From: an uncultured bacterium
GTDB lineage: Bacteria; Bacteroidota; Bacteroidia; Chitinophagales; CAIODY01
Length of the DNA: 13,063 bases
NCBI GenBank assembly: GCA_903871715.1
Contig: CAIQHW010000042.1
Span: 1-13,063 of the forward strand
Direction: 5' to 3'
In this document: one piece after another, positions 1 through 7,681 of the stretch
Layout: the number at the start of each line of letters is the position of its first letter
How positions within the stretch are numbered: position 1 is the first letter of the stretch
The notes under the pieces: generated by a model
The model's input: only the letters and a program-made list of their open reading frames with translations
Database searches by the model: none
What the model was told of the DNA's origin: nothing
Translations under genes and position numbers: made by a program

Positions 1-326
1 ACAGCATTGCTTCGCATACCACCTCTCCAACAATGCACAAAAATATTTTTACTGGAGTTATCTTGCAACAAGGCTTCTGCTTGTTCCACCATTGGTTTCA
101 TTTTTCCACCAAAAAAATCTAAGCCAATTTTTATAGCAGCTTCGCGGCTATTTTGTTTGTAAGTAGTGCCCACAATTTTTCGTTCCTCATCGGTAAACAA
201 TGAAAAACTGCGAGCATTTGGAATGTGTGCATGATTAAATTCTTTTGGCGAACGCACATCCAAAATTAAATCTGGTGGATTTATTTTTTCAAGCCAATCA
301 TTGATAGAAAGAATTGTTGCAGCCAT
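1..326 (-). CDS. mnmH: tRNA 2-selenouridine synthase, N-terminal part (runs off the left edge)
   Basis: This is the first 108 codons of a gene that continues beyond the window. I translated it by hand; it starts MAATILSINDWLEK and has the early rhodanese hallmark LDVRSPKEF (residues 22-30). It ends in HCWRGGMRS (98-106), the active-loop signature of the rhodanese domain of SelU/YbbB/MnmH, with C99 at the catalytic cysteine position. The family replaces the sulfur of 2-thiouridine at the tRNA wobble position with selenium (through a geranylated intermediate), using selenophosphate. The P-loop domain that should follow lies outside the window. A generic single-domain rhodanese is the alternative, but the CWRGG loop and the region around GTTYKQNSREAA favour MnmH. 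The ATG sits just below a TAATTTTG box at 331-338 (minus strand), so the transcript may have almost no leader. purH lies 78 bases upstream on the same strand. Confidence 0.85.
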   Translation of the reverse strand, partial: MAATILSINDWLEKINPPDLILDVRSPKEFNHAHIPNARSFSLFTDEERKIVGTTYKQNSREAAIKIGLDFFGGKMKPMVEQAEALLQDNSSKNIFVHCWRGGMRSNA

Positions 327-404
327 TTTACAAAATTAATTTTCTTTTGCAAAGCCCCAACACAAAAGCATTTTAACTACTTGCAGAATTTTTTTTGAAA
401 AATT

Positions 405-1892
405 TTAGTGCTTAAAATGTCTTACGCCAGTCATCACCATCGCTAAATTATTAGCGTTGCAATAATCAACGCTTTCTTTATCTTTTACCGAACCACCAGG
501 CTGAATCACAGCACTGATGCCTGCTTCATGCGCTACCTGGACACAATCAGGGAATGGGAAAAAAGCATCGCTTGCCATTACAGCACCTTTTAAATCGAAA
601 CCAAAGTTTTTAGCTTTTTCTATTGCACCCTTTAATGCATCTATTCGGCTGGTTTGTCCGCAACCGCTACCAATCAATTGTTCATTTTTTACCAACGTAA
701 TCGCATTCGATTTTAAATGTTTGTTGATGATATTGGCGAATAACAAATCTTTGATTTCATCAGCCGTTGGTTTGATATTGGTGCAATAATTAAAATCAGC
801 TTCGGTAATTATTTTATTGTTATAGTCCTGTACCAATGCACCATTCAAAGTTGTACGTGTAGTTTTATTTTGCGGCACGTATAGTTTTTTCTGCTTCAAA
901 ATAATGCGATTCTTTTTCTCTTTCAACAAATTCAGTGCATCATCATCGTAGCTTGGTGCAATTAAAACTTCAATAAAAACTTTGTGAATTTCTTCGGCAG
1001 TTTTTAAATCAATATGCCCATTGCAAATTACTACACCGCCAAATGCAGCCACAGGGTCGCTGGCTAATGCACGTTTCCATGCTTCACAAATAGTTGAAGC
1101 ACTTGCACAACCGCAAGCATTGTTATGTTTTAAAATAGCAACAGTTGGTTTATTGAACTCCACAATCAAGCCCATAGCAGCATCCATGTCGAGTAAATTA
1201 TTGTAAGAAATTTCTTTGCCATTCAATTGCTCAAACAATTCAGTTAAATCGCCTTTGAAAAAGCCCTGCTGATGAGGGTTTTCACCATATCTTAAAATTG
1301 TGCCAGGGTTAAACCAGTTATGAATCGCTGTATCATAATGGGATGTAACGCCAAATGCTTCAGCCGCTAAATGTTTTCTTTGTTCTAAAGTAGATGAACC
1401 ATTTTGGGTTGCTAAAATATTTTCTAAAGACTTGTAATGCGCTTTGGATGGGATGATTACGACATCATTAAAATTTTTCGCAGCACCACGAATCAGTGAA
1501 ATGCCACCAATGTCAATTTTTTCGATAATCGTTTCTTCATCGTTTGTTGATGCAACTGTTTTTTCAAACGGATATAAATCAACCACCACACAATCAATCA
1601 TCGGGATGCCATATTTTTCCAACTCATCTTTGTCTTGTGCATTATTTCTCCGTGATAAAATGCCACCAAAAATAGCAGGATGCAAAGTTTTCACTCTGCC
1701 ACCAAATATAGATGGATAGCCCGTTACGCTCTCTACTTCAATAGCATTAAAACCTTTCTGGCGAATAAATTCGTAAGTGCCGCCAGTAGAATAAATTTTT
1801 ATTTGCTGCTCGTTTAGTTTTTCTAAAATCGTATCTAAACCTTCTTTATCAAAAACAGAAATTAGGATGGAATTAATTTGTCTTTCGCTCAT
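405..1892 (-). CDS. purH: Bifunctional AICAR transformylase / IMP cyclohydrolase
   Basis: PurH catalyses the last two steps of de novo purine synthesis in the cytoplasm: formylation of AICAR with 10-formyl-tetrahydrofolate, then ring closure to IMP. The 495-residue product is close to the usual length of about 500-525. The N-terminal cyclohydrolase domain has the MGS-like phosphate loop YSTGGT (34-39) and GGRVKTLHPAIFGGIL (64-79). The transformylase half begins near 200 (RYGENPHQ) and carries the catalytic Lys-His pair in KHNNACG (K255, H256). It closes with SDAFFPFPD (441-449) and QPGGSVKD (464-471), and ends GVRHFKH. The ATG was chosen because MSERQINSILISVFDK aligns with the family N-terminus and lies 22 bases below a TACCTTTG -7 box. 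It is divergent from tatC and co-directional with the selenouridine synthase gene 78 bases downstream. No sign of damage. Confidence 0.97.
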   Translation of the reverse strand: MSERQINSILISVFDKEGLDTILEKLNEQQIKIYSTGGTYEFIRQKGFNAIEVESVTGYPSIFGGRVKTLHPAIFGGILSRRNNAQDKDELEKYGIPMIDCVVVDLYPFEKTVASTNDEETIIEKIDIGGISLIRGAAKNFNDVVIIPSKAHYKSLENILATQNGSSTLEQRKHLAAEAFGVTSHYDTAIHNWFNPGTILRYGENPHQQGFFKGDLTELFEQLNGKEISYNNLLDMDAAMGLIVEFNKPTVAILKHNNACGCASASTICEAWKRALASDPVAAFGGVVICNGHIDLKTAEEIHKVFIEVLIAPSYDDDALNLLKEKKNRIILKQKKLYVPQNKTTRTTLNGALVQDYNNKIITEADFNYCTNIKPTADEIKDLLFANIINKHLKSNAITLVKNEQLIGSGCGQTSRIDALKGAIEKAKNFGFDLKGAVMASDAFFPFPDCVQVAHEAGISAVIQPGGSVKDKESVDYCNANNLAMVMTGVRHFKH

Positions 1893-1913
1893 TTACAAAA
1901 AATTTTGGGAGGG

Positions 1914-1921
1914 CAAAGGTA
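1914..1921 (-). promoter_or_regulatory. Putative purH promoter, -7 box
   Basis: On the minus strand this reads TACCTTTG, an exact match to the Bacteroidota sigma-ABfr -7 consensus TAnnTTTG. It lies 22 bases upstream of the purH ATG, the spacing expected for this promoter class. The -33 region is weak: only a TTTC about 21 bases further upstream (1943-1946 on the plus strand), not a clean TTTG. The assignment rests on motif and position only. Confidence 0.5.
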
Positions 1922-2054
1922 AAAGTTTTAGCCATGAAAATTGAAATACACGAATCCTTAACCATAATTTATTTTCACAATCAATTTGCAAAAAATACTC
2001 CGTGGCTCAATTCTTTTCAGCATTTTTGCGCCCACCATTTTACCAAAATCATTC

Positions 2055-2897
2055 ATGTCTATTTTTAACAGAGGCGGCAACAACGACAACATGAGTTTCT
2101 TTGAACACATTGATGCGTTGAGAGGACATTTGTTTCGTTCTGCTATTGCCATTGTAGCCATTGCTGTGTATGTGTTTTGGAATAAAACTTTTGTTTTTGA
2201 TACCGTTTTATTTGGTCCCAAAAAACAAGATTTTATTACCTATCGTTGGATGTGCGAATTAAGCGCAAAGCTGCACATGCCCGATTTGTGTGTGCATGTG
2301 CCACAATTTAAAGTTATCAGCACAACGCTTGCAGGGCAGTTTATGGCGCACATTACCATCTCGTTTATCATCGGTTTAATTTTATCCATCCCTTATGTTT
2401 TTTGGGAATTGTGGCGATTTATTGCGCCAGCATTGCACGAAAAAGAACGTAAAGCGGCAAAAGGTGTGGTGGCCTATGCATCGCTGTTGTTCTTGATTGG
2501 TGCGGCTTTCGGCTACTTTTTCATCACACCGTTTTCGATTGCATTTTTGGCTGATTATAATGTATCGCCAGAAGTTACCATCATGCCTACATTAGATGAG
2601 TATGTTGATTTTGTAACTTCGATGGTATTGGTTACAGGCTTATCTTTCGAGCTGCCGATGGTGATGTTTTTTTTAGGAAGAATTGGAATTGTGAAAAGCA
2701 AAATGCTGAAAGATTTTCGCCGTTATGCCATTGTTGCGGTTTTATTTTTATCAGCCATCATCACACCTTCGGTAGATATGTTTACGCAAACGCTTGTTGC
2801 GGTGCCACTTTACGGATTATACGAGTTGAGTATTTTAGTTGTAGCACGAGTTGAAAAAAGAAAAAAAATTGAGGAAGAAGAATTTTACAACAGCTAA
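2055..2897 (+). CDS. tatC: Twin-arginine translocase subunit TatC
   Basis: TatC is the inner-membrane receptor for twin-arginine signal peptides; with TatA/B-type proteins it exports folded proteins. The 280-residue product shows the family landmarks: EHIDALRGHL (17-26, first conserved Glu), IPYVFWELWRFIAPALHEKER (112-132, with E131 at the place of E. coli E103), SFELP (197-201, matching E. coli E170) and ITPSVDMFTQTLVAVPLYGLYELS (236-259). Hydrophobic stretches fit six membrane helices, and the tail KKIEEEEFYNS is charged and cytoplasmic. The long first periplasmic loop (about 50-95) is usual in Bacteroidota. I chose the ATG at 2055; reading can extend to a TTG at 1986, but those 23 residues are not family-like. 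An ATG at 2091 (MSFFEHID) is a second option. A CATTTTTG box at 2021-2028 may be a weak -7 element. No tatA is in the window. The gene converges on porU with a 28-base AT-rich gap. Confidence 0.95.
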   Translation: MSIFNRGGNNDNMSFFEHIDALRGHLFRSAIAIVAIAVYVFWNKTFVFDTVLFGPKKQDFITYRWMCELSAKLHMPDLCVHVPQFKVISTTLAGQFMAHITISFIIGLILSIPYVFWELWRFIAPALHEKERKAAKGVVAYASLLFLIGAAFGYFFITPFSIAFLADYNVSPEVTIMPTLDEYVDFVTSMVLVTGLSFELPMVMFFLGRIGIVKSKMLKDFRRYAIVAVLFLSAIITPSVDMFTQTLVAVPLYGLYELSILVVARVEKRKKIEEEEFYNS

Positions 2898-2925
2898 AAA
2901 ATATTTTTTTTAGAAAAAACCTTGT

Positions 2926-5900
2926 TTACAAAATCACCAATTTTTGCATTACACTTTGTGATAAACCCGATGAGTTTTTGATACTCAATTTATAAATGTA
3001 AACACCTCTACCAATTTTATCGCCAAAGTCATCACGCCCATCCCACTCAATGCCTTCGCTGATGTAGCCTGCTGTTTCTATTTGCTGCCGAATTGTTTTT
3101 ATCAATTTTCCACTAATGGTGTAAATGGAAATATGCACTTCCATTAATTGCCCTGGCATGTTGTATTCGAAAAAGAAATTAGTGTGTGTGGTAAAAGGAT
3201 TCGGATAATTCAATACATGCGTTAATGCCAATTGTTTTTGGGAGGTAACATTAAACTGAATTTCAGTTTCGTTTGAATTATCAAAAACATCCCAAGCCTT
3301 TACTCTTAAGGTGTGTAAGCCATTTGTTAACCCTTTTAGCGGATAGGCAATGCTGCCTTTTTGAAAATTATCTAAATCACTTTCGTAGTAATCATTTAGT
3401 GTTTGCTTGTCTTTATCATTATTATCTAAAGTGGCTGTAACATCATGCCCAATGCCATTTCCAGCTACATTTATACCGCTGGCATCTTGCAAGTTGACTA
3501 ACAAAGTTGGATTAGCATCAGTGGTGCCCCCGTTTGCAAATTTGGTATCGTTCATGAACAATTTTATCACTGGTCCTTGATGATCGCGAATAGTGGAATC
3601 GGCTATGGTACCAACATTCAATGAACCATCATAACCCATTGCATCATCTGAATTAGTGCTGGCATAATAACTTATTTTTCCTTTTCCAACAGTGTAAGAA
3701 ATATCTTTTGGGCAAATAAAAGTGTAGTGAAATAATCCGTTTTTCACGGTTGCTTTTCCTTTAAAAATTGCATTTTGTTGCAACGAAAAAATGCGTACCG
3801 AAGTATTAGCATCATTGCCTAAAGTTAGCTCTGTTACTGGTTTATCATAAATTGTTGGATACGCCACGCCATTAAAATTGGGCAACAAATTTCCATTCAA
3901 ATCTGTAACCATTCCTGTGATAGTGTATTTGCCAAATGCTTTGATAGTGTCGTTATTAATTGCATGATTGTTGATTTGCAAATTCTTTATTTTCTGGTCG
4001 GGGAAATTGAGCGTTAATGCAGGGTCGCCAAGCAAAGTAAATTTTCGGTTGTTGTCATCTTGTGTGGTGGCATTTTTTCCTAACTGAAAAATTTCGCCTA
4101 TCGTTAAATGATTTCCGCTGCTGTTTTTGTTGAAAAAGTAATTGTAAATATTGCCGTTCATTTCTTCATTACCACCAGTGTAAACCAGTCGAGCTGTAGT
4201 CATCAGCGCAATAGCACCACCTGTTGGATTTAATAATAAATGTTCGCCAGCAGTAACAATATTGGGTTGGTCATACATGCTAAATTCGCAAGTGGCAGTA
4301 ATGAACAAGGGTAATTTATTCAGGTTGTCTAACTCCATAATATCTGGTGTTTCAAACACTCGAGTGTGCGACCAGCCAATAGTAGAGCCATGTCCGGTAT
4401 AATTCAAAACTAATGTGCCACTTTCTAATCGGCGAATGATAGCATCGTGTGCAGCTGGAAATCTGCCACCAGAAGCAGTTGCATCTTCTTTATAAGCATC
4501 CAAATAAATCTTGTCGATATTCATTTCAGGATGTGTAGTGGCAATAGTTGTGGTGTAGGCATCAGCTTGATTTTCGTGCAAATTTTGGTCGCCAATATCG
4601 GCTACAAACGTCATCAAATTTCGCCAGTTGCCATAAGCATTTGCCGATTTGTAATTGATAATTTTATTCACTACCGCATTAGCATCGGCGGTAGTTTGCG
4701 CTGGTATTCGCCCTACAGCCATATCCAATAATTGCCCACCACTTTCAATGCTGCTGCCTTCGTTGCTGCTTAACAAACCAAAGAAATCATCCGAGGTAAA
4801 AGAGCTAGCTTGGTCAATACTGCTGCTGCTTTCATAAGTTGGAATATATGCCGTATTGCCACCAATTATGTTTCTATTGTCGTAAGAACCATCGCCAAGC
4901 AACAACAAATATTTTGGCATTTTTGTTGTATCAGTTCCAGCCGCATCGTAAAAGGCTTTTGCCATATCTCTTATCGCACTTGCATCAGGTTTGCCACCAC
5001 CAAACTCATGATACACTTGATTTGCAGGCAACACTAAAGTTTTTTGATTGAAATAATTTTGATGAAAATTTGCCAAGGTATTAGCTGCATTTATAAATGC
5101 AGGATTTGCTACGATGATAAACTGTGGTGCATTTACTAGCTGTCCATGAATATCTTGATTAGGAACCGTGCTTTCAAAAGTGGGTGTTAAATAACCTCCA
5201 TTAAAAGCAATAAATTGATGCAAAGTATCTGTTGGAATAGTAAATGAAAATTGCGAACCACTCTGTGTGCCTTGCTGCGCAAGCGGTTGCAATGGGTCGG
5301 TAATATCCCAAATAGTTTGGTTTGAAAAATTGCTAACTAAAAAATTTGAAATTTTTCCAGCACCTATACTTCGTGAATCTCGAAATTGCATTTGATTACC
5401 ATTGATCGCCAAGCTGCGCCGAGCCTGCAATGTGATGTAATCAATCCAAGCATTTGCAGATGAATTTTGATAAGGATGGTAATTTAATTGCAACGAAATA
5501 TTTGCTGTATTGGACGAAAGTGATGCTTGATAATTGCCAACTGTGGCAATAGGTTGGTCATAGCCTGGTGTATATCCACCAAACGAAATTGAATTCACAA
5601 TTCCACCATTAAAATACACATCCATACTGGTTGCGGCAGTGCTTTGTGCAGCCGCTAAAATATTGCATTGTACATTTTCGGAAGTAATAATATTGGGGAA
5701 ATTGAAGTTGTAACTTCGGCTGTTGGCACTGCTAAAATCATTGGCATCAAACCATTCTCTACCCGTGTGTGCCAAATTTATTCCATCATTATCAATGTAT
5801 TGAAAATCATCAAAAGAGGTTACAGTTGTGTTAGCAGACCCACTGCTCGATTGATTACTGATGCGCTTTCCAGCCCCTAAATCAAAAGTAAGATAGTAAT

Positions 5901-6741
5901 AAGTTTTAGAAGAGTACAAGTTTTTTTGTTGTGAAAATGTTTTACTCGTACTGTTGTAAAAAACCTTATCAGGTTGCTGACCATAAAATAAAATATTGTC
6001 GCCAACATCAAAGTGGTGGTCGCTTTCGCCATTTACTACAATTGACATTTCTTCCAAATCATCAGGTCGGGTAATCGAATTTGATTCAGGAATATTGCCA
6101 TTACCCATACTAAAAAGGCGCAAATTTTGTGGATCGAAACTGCTCAAATCAATGCCCATACTTTGCAATAATGCAGCATCAATTTTATACACACCATCAG
6201 CATTTGTAGAAAGCTGAAACCATCTCCCACTCGACAATACAGAGTGGTTAGCTACTTTTTTTTTGGAATTATTTTGCGAATAAAATTTGTTGATGGTTGT
6301 TGGTGTAAACTCTACATTAAACTGTGTAAGTTTTTCTAATTGCCCACTCGAATTTTTGCGCAAAGGGATAATGGCTGCTATCAAAAAATATTTTCCACGA
6401 CTTTCACCAACTGAAACAGAAATCTTAAAATCCTTATCCACAGCATCTTTTGGGTAAATATTTTGCTGCGATTCAGTTTGTGCATTGATGATTTGAGCTG
6501 AATAATTGTAGTTGCCGATTACTTCCACCTCGAAAAAATATTGTGGCATCATCCGCAAATATTCGCCAACCATTTTTGCACCATCAAACATCAAATACTG
6601 CTGCGACAAGCCTCCTGGTGTTTCTGTAACTATTGTTTGTTTGTTCCATTTTAAATTTATTTGGGGCGAATGAATGATTTGCGCAAAAGAAATTTGGCAC
6701 AAAATCATCGCCACAAGAAGAATAAAAATTAGCTGCTTCAT
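2926..6741 (-). CDS. porU: Type IX secretion system sortase PorU (C25 gingipain-family protease)
   Basis: PorU is the outer-membrane-associated sortase of the type IX secretion system. It removes the C-terminal signal of cargo proteins and transfers them to anionic lipopolysaccharide at the cell surface. The 1271-residue product starts MKQLIFILLVAMILCQISFA|Q, a Sec signal peptide with probable signal peptidase I cleavage after residue 20; the cysteine at 15 is not in a lipobox. A long beta-rich N-terminal part (about 20-530) precedes the C25 core (about 540-915): YLLLLGDGSYDNRN (611-624), MAVGRIP (674-680), NYTGHG with catalytic H784, and FITATCEF with catalytic C818. LLGDPAL (903-909) closes the core. 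Beta-sandwich segments follow, then a FlgD-like/type A sorting domain from NYPNPF (1178-1183) to the end. The frame stays open upstream to 6975, but those 78 residues overlap the shikimate kinase gene on the other strand, and the signal peptide fixes the start at 6741. The usual partner PorV is not adjacent. Confidence 0.95.
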   Translation of the reverse strand: MKQLIFILLVAMILCQISFAQIIHSPQINLKWNKQTIVTETPGGLSQQYLMFDGAKMVGEYLRMMPQYFFEVEVIGNYNYSAQIINAQTESQQNIYPKDAVDKDFKISVSVGESRGKYFLIAAIIPLRKNSSGQLEKLTQFNVEFTPTTINKFYSQNNSKKKVANHSVLSSGRWFQLSTNADGVYKIDAALLQSMGIDLSSFDPQNLRLFSMGNGNIPESNSITRPDDLEEMSIVVNGESDHHFDVGDNILFYGQQPDKVFYNSTSKTFSQQKNLYSSKTYYYLTFDLGAGKRISNQSSSGSANTTVTSFDDFQYIDNDGINLAHTGREWFDANDFSSANSRSYNFNFPNIITSENVQCNILAAAQSTAATSMDVYFNGGIVNSISFGGYTPGYDQPIATVGNYQASLSSNTANISLQLNYHPYQNSSANAWIDYITLQARRSLAINGNQMQFRDSRSIGAGKISNFLVSNFSNQTIWDITDPLQPLAQQGTQSGSQFSFTIPTDTLHQFIAFNGGYLTPTFESTVPNQDIHGQLVNAPQFIIVANPAFINAANTLANFHQNYFNQKTLVLPANQVYHEFGGGKPDASAIRDMAKAFYDAAGTDTTKMPKYLLLLGDGSYDNRNIIGGNTAYIPTYESSSSIDQASSFTSDDFFGLLSSNEGSSIESGGQLLDMAVGRIPAQTTADANAVVNKIINYKSANAYGNWRNLMTFVADIGDQNLHENQADAYTTTIATTHPEMNIDKIYLDAYKEDATASGGRFPAAHDAIIRRLESGTLVLNYTGHGSTIGWSHTRVFETPDIMELDNLNKLPLFITATCEFSMYDQPNIVTAGEHLLLNPTGGAIALMTTARLVYTGGNEEMNGNIYNYFFNKNSSGNHLTIGEIFQLGKNATTQDDNNRKFTLLGDPALTLNFPDQKIKNLQINNHAINNDTIKAFGKYTITGMVTDLNGNLLPNFNGVAYPTIYDKPVTELTLGNDANTSVRIFSLQQNAIFKGKATVKNGLFHYTFICPKDISYTVGKGKISYYASTNSDDAMGYDGSLNVGTIADSTIRDHQGPVIKLFMNDTKFANGGTTDANPTLLVNLQDASGINVAGNGIGHDVTATLDNNDKDKQTLNDYYESDLDNFQKGSIAYPLKGLTNGLHTLRVKAWDVFDNSNETEIQFNVTSQKQLALTHVLNYPNPFTTHTNFFFEYNMPGQLMEVHISIYTISGKLIKTIRQQIETAGYISEGIEWDGRDDFGDKIGRGVYIYKLSIKNSSGLSQSVMQKLVIL

Positions 6742-6770
6742 AACTTCAAAGTACGTGATTAATTTTTTTG

Positions 6771-6794
6771 CCACAAAGCCGCAAAGGCACAAAG
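6771..6794. repeat. Three tandem 8-base units of the NCRCAAAG type
   Basis: Three units follow head to tail without a spacer: CCACAAAG (6771-6778), CCGCAAAG (6779-6786) and GCACAAAG (6787-6794). A poly-T tract and a G precede them. They lie in the spacer between the divergent porU and aroK genes, 30 bases upstream of the porU start. From memory, similar CACAAAG-type strings recur between genes in many Bacteroidota genomes; this window has only this one cluster. Whether it is a mobile or dispersed repeat, or a binding site, cannot be told from here. Confidence 0.6.
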
Positions 6795-6846
6795 AATCAA
6801 GCATTTTTTGTTGAAATAATTTTCTTTGGGCTTGGTGTTTTGGTGG

Positions 6847-6866
6847 CGTTGTTGCTTTTAACAACG
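6847..6866. repeat. Perfect 7-base inverted repeat in the porU/aroK spacer
   Basis: The arms are CGTTGTT (6847-6853) and AACAACG (6860-6866), an exact inverted repeat around the 6-base loop GCTTTT. Neither side is followed by a T tract, so it is not an intrinsic terminator for either strand. Its position just ahead of the putative aroK promoter suits an operator or a hairpin, but no regulator is identified. Confidence 0.55.
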
Positions 6867-6901
6867 ATGCAAATGCAGTATTATTGCATAAAAAAGCATC
6901 G
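6865..6901 (+). promoter_or_regulatory. Nested stem-loop just upstream of aroK
   Basis: The outer arms CGATGC (6865-6870) and GCATCG (6896-6901) pair perfectly. Inside them, ATGCA (6873-6877) and TGCAT (6885-6889) also pair, closing a 7-base loop (GTATTAT). The two stems are separated by AA on one side and six A on the other. The structure ends 9 bases before the aroK ATG and shares two bases with the inverted repeat to its left, so the two hairpins could compete. It could be a 5' leader structure or a DNA operator covering the promoter. No known riboswitch class is recognised. Confidence 0.4.
6879..6886 (+). promoter_or_regulatory. Possible aroK -7 box (imperfect)
   Basis: TATTATTG differs from TAnnTTTG by one base and lies 24 bases before the aroK ATG, a normal distance for this promoter class. 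About 19 bases upstream there is only TTTT, not TTTG, at the -33 position. It falls inside the nested inverted repeat, which would matter if that is an operator. Confidence 0.3.
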
Positions 6902-6910
6902 CTAAATTTC

Positions 6911-7426
6911 ATGCGCATTTTTATAAACGGCTTTATGGGTAGTGGCAAAACCACTGTGGGCAAGCAGCTAGCCAAAGAGCTAAATTATTATTTTGTTGAT
7001 TTAGATGAATTTATCGAGGAAAAAACTTTTAGCAAAATCAGTTTATTGTTTAAACAATTTGGCGAAAAATATTTTCGCGAATTGGAAAAAGAATATTTGC
7101 AAGATTTAGCGGTGTATGAAAACATGGTAGTGGCTTGCGGCGGCGGCACTATCACCAATTTGGAGAATGAAAAATGGATGAATGAAAATGGCACAACCAT
7201 TTATTTAAACACACCTTTTAAAACAATTTTAAAACAATTAAGTGTACAATCAGCCATCGAAAAACGCCCACTGCTGCAAGAAATGATTGGAAAAGATTTT
7301 GAAAAAAAATTAAAAGTACTTTATGATAGCCGACAAGTACACTATGAAAAAGCATCACTCAAAATCGACAATAAAAAAAATGAGATTGCTGTAATGCTTA
7401 TTAAACAGGCTTTGCAGCCAAGCTAA
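6911..7426 (+). CDS. aroK: Shikimate kinase
   Basis: The enzyme phosphorylates the 3-hydroxyl of shikimate with ATP, the fifth step of the chorismate and aromatic amino acid pathway. The 171-residue length is typical. Key sites are all present: P-loop GFMGSGKTT (7-15), the DLD motif (D30, D32) for Mg2+ and shikimate, R56 in YFRELE, the GGG of the Walker B-like strand in VVACGGGT (77-79), lid arginine R119 in KRPLL, and R141 in the YDSRQVHYEKA segment. The ATG at 6911 (MRIFINGFMGSGK) is chosen because this class starts directly before the first strand and P-loop; a start at 6884 would add nine residues of no family character and would lie within the leader stem-loop. It is divergent from porU and its stop lies 4 bases from the stop of the opposing PspC-like gene. 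Confidence 0.95.
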   Translation: MRIFINGFMGSGKTTVGKQLAKELNYYFVDLDEFIEEKTFSKISLLFKQFGEKYFRELEKEYLQDLAVYENMVVACGGGTITNLENEKWMNENGTTIYLNTPFKTILKQLSVQSAIEKRPLLQEMIGKDFEKKLKVLYDSRQVHYEKASLKIDNKKNEIAVMLIKQALQPS

Positions 7427-7430
7427 TGGG

Positions 7431-7652
7431 CTACAAATATTTTACAGGGTTGCGTTTGGCTTGAAAAAAATATCTTTTCAAATTTAGCCAAAACCCCACT
7501 ATTAAGTAAAAAATAATGGGCGACCCAAGTGTAAGAAATGTAGTGTAAATAAAAAACAATCGGGTGCGACTAACTGCAATGCCTAATTTTTCTGCCATCC
7601 AAGTGCACACACCAAATGCTTGAAATTCTACAAAATGTTTTAAGCGATTCAT
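7431..7652 (-). CDS. Small PspC-domain membrane protein
   Basis: The 73-residue product is a stand-alone PspC domain. The region FGVCTWMAEKLGIAVSRTRLFF (13-34) followed by one hydrophobic segment (about 33-56, with TLGSPIIFYLIVGFW) and a basic tail matches the family in order and length. PspC proteins in enterobacteria sit in the inner membrane and signal envelope stress to PspA. No PspA, PspB or PspF is visible here, so that role should not be assumed. The gene starts 29 bases after the stop of the DUF2851 gene on the same strand and probably shares its transcript. Its end faces aroK with only 4 bases between the stops, leaving no room for a separate terminator. Confidence 0.85.
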   Translation of the reverse strand: MNRLKHFVEFQAFGVCTWMAEKLGIAVSRTRLFFIYTTFLTLGSPIIFYLIVGFWLNLKRYFFQAKRNPVKYL

Positions 7653-7681
7653 GCGGCGAAGTTAAAAATTGAAATTGAAAT

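Noticed and set aside
344..368. Inverted repeat CTTTTG / CAAAAG between the selenouridine synthase gene and purH
   Set aside because: It is short and AT-rich with no T tract at a terminator position; likely chance.
1986..2054. TTG start adding 23 residues to TatC
   Set aside because: The extra residues have no family character and the ATG at 2055 gives a normal-length TatC.
2891..2925. Terminator between tatC and porU
   Set aside because: There is only an A/T palindrome (A run, T run) without a GC stem; too weak to call in AT-rich DNA.
6697..6741. Lipoprotein signal in PorU (cysteine at residue 15)
   Set aside because: The residues before the cysteine (MIL) do not form a lipobox; SFA|Q fits signal peptidase I cleavage.
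6742..6975. N-terminal extension of porU by 78 residues
   Set aside because: It overlaps aroK on the other strand, crosses the repeat-bearing spacer, and would bury an ideal Sec signal peptide that starts at 6741.
7416..7436. Hairpin GCAGCC / GGGCTAC at the aroK-PspC junction
   Set aside because: It has a mismatch, lies in coding sequence and has no T tract.
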